In this document: positions 60,951 to 64,000 of the stretch, one piece after another
Numbering within the stretch: the first letter of the stretch is position 1
Layout: each line of letters begins with the position of its first letter
NCBI RefSeq assembly: GCF_004355185.1
Contig: NZ_CP037922.1
Coordinates: 2,356,001-2,420,000 of the forward strand
DNA: 64,000 nt
Reading direction: 5' to 3'
Source: Hymenobacter radiodurans
Lineage (GTDB): Bacteria; Bacteroidota; Bacteroidia; Cytophagales; Hymenobacteraceae
Notes under the pieces: generated by a model
The model's input: the letters and a program-made list of their open reading frames with translations, nothing else
Told to the model about the DNA's origin: nothing
The model's database searches: none
Made by a program: the position numbers and the translations under genes

Positions 60951-61069
60951 GTGCCGCCGGTTTAAGCCGTACAAAGTACATGCCGCGCATTGCAATAGCC
61001 CAGATTCCTTACTTTCGCGCTTCGCCAATTCCGAACTGGCTTTCCCGCCTGCTTTCAATACTTCTACTT

Positions 61070-61687
61070 ATGGCTCTGCTTACTTCCGTGCTAGTGCGCG
61101 GCATTAATAACCTCTCCGACGCCCGCTATTGCGCTGGCATGGGCGCCGATGGCCTTATTTTTACCCTCGATCCGGCCCTGCCCGGCGCGGTTGATGCTGC
61201 TACCGTGAAAGAGTTGGCCGGCTGGGTAGCCGGCGTGGAGCTAATTGGGGAATTTGACGAGATGCCCGTATCCGAAATCAACCGGCTGGTAGAGGAGTGC
61301 GGTTTACAGAGAGTATTGCTGCACCAGCGCCCGGAAGCGCCACTTTCGGTGCCGGCGCTGCTGCACGCGCCCCTGTTTCTCATTACTTCCAATAGTTTGA
61401 GAAACGAAATGCTGCTCCATTACAGCCCAATTTTTCCCGCCGGCCTAGGCGTTGCTGCCTCGTTAGATATGAATGACTTACCCGAGGCCCGGCAGGAAGC
61501 TTTGGCCGAGGCGGCTACGCAGTTCCCCCTGTGGCTGAGTGGCGCCATTACCGCCGAGAATGTAGGCAACTTGTTGAGCGCTATCCAACCAGCCGGCCTC
61601 ATCTTGCAAGGTGGCAACGAAATAAAGCCGGGCCTACGCGATTTCGACGAGTTGGAGGCCGTGTTTGAGGCGCTAGAAGAGGAATAA
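61070..61687 (+). CDS. TrpF-like phosphoribosylanthranilate isomerase homologue lacking the catalytic Cys
   Basis: About 205 residues from ATG 61070 (MALLTSVLVRGINNLSDARYCAGMGADGLIF); an upstream reading from 60914 is unlikely. The TIM-barrel pattern fits TrpF: the first strand (VKICGI in TrpF), NLSDARYCAGMGAD, PLWLSGAITAENVGNLL and GGNEIKPGLRDFDEL. But the catalytic Cys of VKxCGI is absent (VRGIN), so normal isomerase activity is doubtful. No other trp gene is nearby. It is divergent from mnmA. Confidence 0.7.
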   Translation: MALLTSVLVRGINNLSDARYCAGMGADGLIFTLDPALPGAVDAATVKELAGWVAGVELIGEFDEMPVSEINRLVEECGLQRVLLHQRPEAPLSVPALLHAPLFLITSNSLRNEMLLHYSPIFPAGLGVAASLDMNDLPEARQEALAEAATQFPLWLSGAITAENVGNLLSAIQPAGLILQGGNEIKPGLRDFDELEAVFEALEEE

Positions 61688-61699
61688 AGCGGAGCGATT

Positions 61700-62551
61700 C
61701 TAGCCCATTATCGTTATTAGGTTAAACACCTGCTCACCCAAAGGTTTATCACCAGTTAGCCGCACGTGGGCTTCGGCCTGCGTGCGCGGCAGACTCTTGG
61801 TAAATAAGCGCCAGGCTACAGTTCCATCAATGGTTACTTCCGCCACACTAGGGCTGGTAGCGCTTTCTTGTAATTCCCACTGTCCGGCGCTGTTGTACTG
61901 TAGAAACCAGGTGCCACCACCTTCGCCTGTGACCGTGAATTGCAGCTTTTGTCCAGGCTCAGCCGATACGTGGCGGTAATGGTGGGGCAGCGCCCTCATG
62001 CAAGTCGCCAGAAAGGGCTGATATAATGTTGGCGTAAGTAATTCGTCTTCACCCCGCCCTACTGCCTGTCGTATTTGCTGCTGATGATGCCACTTTTCGG
62101 TGTAGTCGCGGGCAATGTGAAACCAGTTGAGCGACGTTTGTTCCCCTGCCCAGCCCACGGAAAAACCTGCCGGCTCCCAAGGATCAAGCGTATGCAAAAA
62201 AGCCGTGTACTCCCGCCCCGTCGACTCTAGCATTTCCATTACAATGCGTGGACTCAGCCGCCGGGTGGCTATTATCCAGTCCGCATTCAGCTCATTCAGA
62301 AACTGTACGATGCCCTCATAGCTAGTTGGATCAGCGGCCGCCACCCCAAAGTACCCATCGCGCAGCATGGATAGCGTTTGTAGATTGCCGGCCATCAAGT
62401 GCAAAGCCACATCCATCACCTTCCACTTGGGCGCCAGCGTTTGAAGTTCCCATTCTGCGGGCTGCAAGCTCCTAAGGAAAGACAGAAGCTTCTCATCCAG
62501 GACAGAAAATAAAGGCAAGGTTTCAATGGGTACAGGGCGCTCGGTAGACAT
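61700..62551 (-). CDS. Maleylpyruvate isomerase N-terminal/DinB-like protein
   Basis: A 283-residue protein. LPLFSVLDEKLLSFLRSLQPAEWELQTLAPKWKVMDVALHLMAGNLQTLSMLRDG is the DinB/MDMPI four-helix fold, with the metal-binding His in VALHLMAGN, and WFHIARDYTEKWHHQQQIRQAVG contains the second His set. The C-terminal beta part LQFTVTGEGGGTWFLQYNSAGQWEL ... VEVTIDGTVAWRLFTKSL resembles the TIGR03083-type SCP2-like end. Such proteins may be thiol-dependent S-transferases. Substrate unknown. Confidence 0.78.
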   Translation of the reverse strand: MSTERPVPIETLPLFSVLDEKLLSFLRSLQPAEWELQTLAPKWKVMDVALHLMAGNLQTLSMLRDGYFGVAAADPTSYEGIVQFLNELNADWIIATRRLSPRIVMEMLESTGREYTAFLHTLDPWEPAGFSVGWAGEQTSLNWFHIARDYTEKWHHQQQIRQAVGRGEDELLTPTLYQPFLATCMRALPHHYRHVSAEPGQKLQFTVTGEGGGTWFLQYNSAGQWELQESATSPSVAEVTIDGTVAWRLFTKSLPRTQAEAHVRLTGDKPLGEQVFNLITIMG

Positions 62552-62560
62552 GAGACAGGC

Positions 62561-63222
62561 TTAGCTCAACGTAAACTGAATGTACTTTATAGCAATGCCC
62601 TCACCGCGGAAGCGGCGCTCGTAGTGGGTTTGAATATCTTCGGCGTGAGGCAGCAGTTCGGGCGTAGCGTAAATATCGGCGGTGTGGGCTAAAATGCGAG
62701 CACCGGGGCGAGTTTGCAACGTTTCAAGCGTGTATTCATAGAGCGGCGTATCGTCCGTTTTGAGGTGAACGAGCCCCCGATGCGCAATACTTCTTGATAC
62801 AAATTAAGGAAACGTGGCGACGTAAGACGGCGCTTTATATCCCGGTCGCGGGGTCGTGGGTCAGGGAAGGTTACCCAGATTTCAGCCAGCTCCTGGGGGG
62901 CAAAATGGGCAGTCAGCGACTCTGCCCGGGTGCGCAGGAAGCCCACATTAGTCAGGCCTAGTGCCTCCGCACGAGTGCTTCCCCGCCAGATTCGATCACC
63001 CTTGATATCAAGGCCCAAGAAGTTGCGTTCGGGGTAGCGGGCTGCTAAGCCGACAGTATAATCACCCTTGCCGCAACCCATTTCCAACGTAATCGGATTT
63101 TCATTCTGAAAGAACTCTCGGTGCCAACGCCCACCCAACTGCTCATAGTTGGCTTTGCCTGGCTCTACAATATCGGCTCGTTCCGCGTTGTGGGCGAAGC
63201 GCGCTAGTTTCACTCGACTCAT
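62561..63222 (-). CDS. trmB: tRNA (guanine-N7-)-methyltransferase, one apparent frameshift
   Basis: The start is MSRVKLARFAHNAERADIVEPG. SAM-binding ITLEMGCGKGDYTVGLAARYP, FLGLDIKGDRIWRG and WVTFPDPRPRDRDIKRRLTSPRFLNLYQEVL are TrmB segments. The frame breaks at C5 62774-62778 (plus strand GAGCCCCCGAT); six would give LRIGGLVHLKTDDTPLYEYTLETL. The repaired protein is 220 residues and ends IAIKYIQFTLS. It methylates G46 in tRNA. It is just upstream of the MDMPI-like gene. Confidence 0.9.
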
Positions 63223-63268
63223 TTAGTTGACTTGTTGATTTATCGTATTGGATCGTCTTGCGGAATTA

Positions 63269-63300
63269 GCCGTCATGCAGATCGGTAGCGAAGCAAATAA
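63269..63300. repeat. Partial REP/MITE-like element
   Basis: GCCGTCATGCAGATCGGTAGCGAAGCA matches the left arm of copies at 55113 and 56310. The right arm is missing. Confidence 0.55.
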
Positions 63301-63326
63301 TAGATACGCACGCGCTGCCCTCGCTC

Positions 63327-64000
63327 CTAATGGTACAGTTCCTCTACCTCGGCAACCACAAAGGTACTGCCTCCTATAAAAACCACATCGTCGGGCGCAG
63401 CAGCGGCTCGGGCCGCCTGTACTGCTGCCTGCACAGGACCATATACAGCGCCATGTAGTCCTACACTTGCGGCCCGTTCAGCCAGTTCAGCAGCGGGTAA
63501 TGCTCGTGGAATACTAGCTTGGCAAAAGTAATAGATGGCGGTGGGGGGCAAAATTGCGAGCATTTTGGTCACGTCCTTATCATTCACGACGCCTAACACG
63601 ATGTGCAACTGGCGATACCTAAGCTGAGCCAACTGGGCAGTTACGAGGCGCAGACCAGCCTCATTATGCCCCGTATCACACACCACCAGCGGATGGCGCC
63701 CAATAATGCTCCACCGGCCCCGCAAGCCGGTAAGCCGGCTCACTTCACGCAGCCCCTGGCGCACCGCTGCCTCAGGAATTTGGAATCCCTGGCGTTGTAA
63801 ATCGGCTAAAATAGCTAATACTCCAGGCAAATTAAAACGCTGATATTCACCTAGCAAACCCACCTCAATCTCATCAAATACTGGAGCATCATCTAGCTTC
63901 ACACGAAAGCGCTGTGTTTCAGCATCCACTGGCTGGGGGGCAATTTTGGAAGCTTGATAATGCTGGTCGGCAAAAGTTAGTGGTGCACCTAATCGGTATG
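63327..64000 (-). CDS. folC: Folylpolyglutamate synthase / dihydrofolate synthase, C-terminal part (runs off the window)
   Basis: The reading frame is open from 64000 to 63327, with no start required in the window. I translated past 63929 and found LGAPLTFADQHYQASKIAPQPVD without a stop. The following part has LLGEYQRFNLPGVLAILADL, GLRGRWSIIGRHPLVVCDTGHNEAGLRLV and LHIVLGVVNDKDVTKML, which are C-terminal FolC segments. LPRALPAAELAERA and DDVVFIGGSTFVVAEVEEL complete the domain. It adds Glu to folates and links dihydropteroate to Glu. The N-terminal part lies outside. Confidence 0.9.
   Translation of the reverse strand, partial: YRLGAPLTFADQHYQASKIAPQPVDAETQRFRVKLDDAPVFDEIEVGLLGEYQRFNLPGVLAILADLQRQGFQIPEAAVRQGLREVSRLTGLRGRWSIIGRHPLVVCDTGHNEAGLRLVTAQLAQLRYRQLHIVLGVVNDKDVTKMLAILPPTAIYYFCQASIPRALPAAELAERAASVGLHGAVYGPVQAAVQAARAAAAPDDVVFIGGSTFVVAEVEELYH

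Overview
The window looks like a chromosomal segment from a Hymenobacter-like member of the Bacteroidota. The sequence-level support is moderately high GC, promoters with a TAnnTTTG -7 box, a TonB-dependent receptor with a carboxypeptidase-like N-terminal domain, a subtilase with a type IX secretion sorting tail, and a bifunctional HisB. The genus is an inference from gene content and style. No rRNA, tRNA or CRISPR array was recognised.

Layout. 1-6.4 kb is an accessory region. It holds a RecB/AddA-type helicase gene split by a DUF559 endonuclease gene with perfect 42-bp inverted repeats, an AT-rich ABC/OLD-type ATPase gene broken by an 11-bp tandem duplication, and a DUF433/DUF5615 toxin-antitoxin pair lying between an intact thioesterase gene and a decayed copy of its 3' end. 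6.4-22.2 kb is mostly housekeeping: DNA alkylation repair, DEAD-box RNA helicase, RsbQ-like hydrolase, oxidoreductases, a glycosyltransferase, an HD hydrolase, gyrA and a TPR protein. 22.2-24.1 kb is an AT-rich gap with an iterated AGTATAAA motif before an unfamiliar DUF5343-like gene. 24.1-38.5 kb carries envelope and signalling genes: GDPD, sugar epimerase, a 1067-residue translocase/HEAT/cNMP fusion, YitT, histidine kinase, paired lipoproteins, PAP2 phosphatase, and GT39, LAB_N and GT2 genes that may modify lipids. 38.8-47.2 kb is a full histidine operon on the minus strand (hisG-D-C-B-H-A-orf-F-IE) preceded by a short ORF with a six-histidine run, which I read as a leader-peptide attenuator. 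47.3-64 kb holds DUF2911, Crp, a sterol desaturase-like protein, an XRE regulator, an aspartic protease, rpe plus a TonB receptor, a RES/Xre toxin-antitoxin module between two copies of a palindromic repeat, a subtilase, mnmA, a TrpF-like protein, trmB and the 3' part of folC.

Two window-wide patterns stand out. First, the octamer GCCCCCCA (either strand) occurs at 38 positions that I located by eye, against about 2 expected for a random octamer. It lies within genes in different reading frames and in terminator hairpins, usually with an A/T-rich flank on the G side, and so resembles a DNA-uptake or other highly iterated signal. Second, at least twelve otherwise normal genes, including gyrA and hisG (twice), carry one-base losses, mostly in homopolymers. 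Most are a run of six C/G read as five, often in the same motif. Uncorrected sequencing indels are the likeliest cause, but real tract variation is not excluded.
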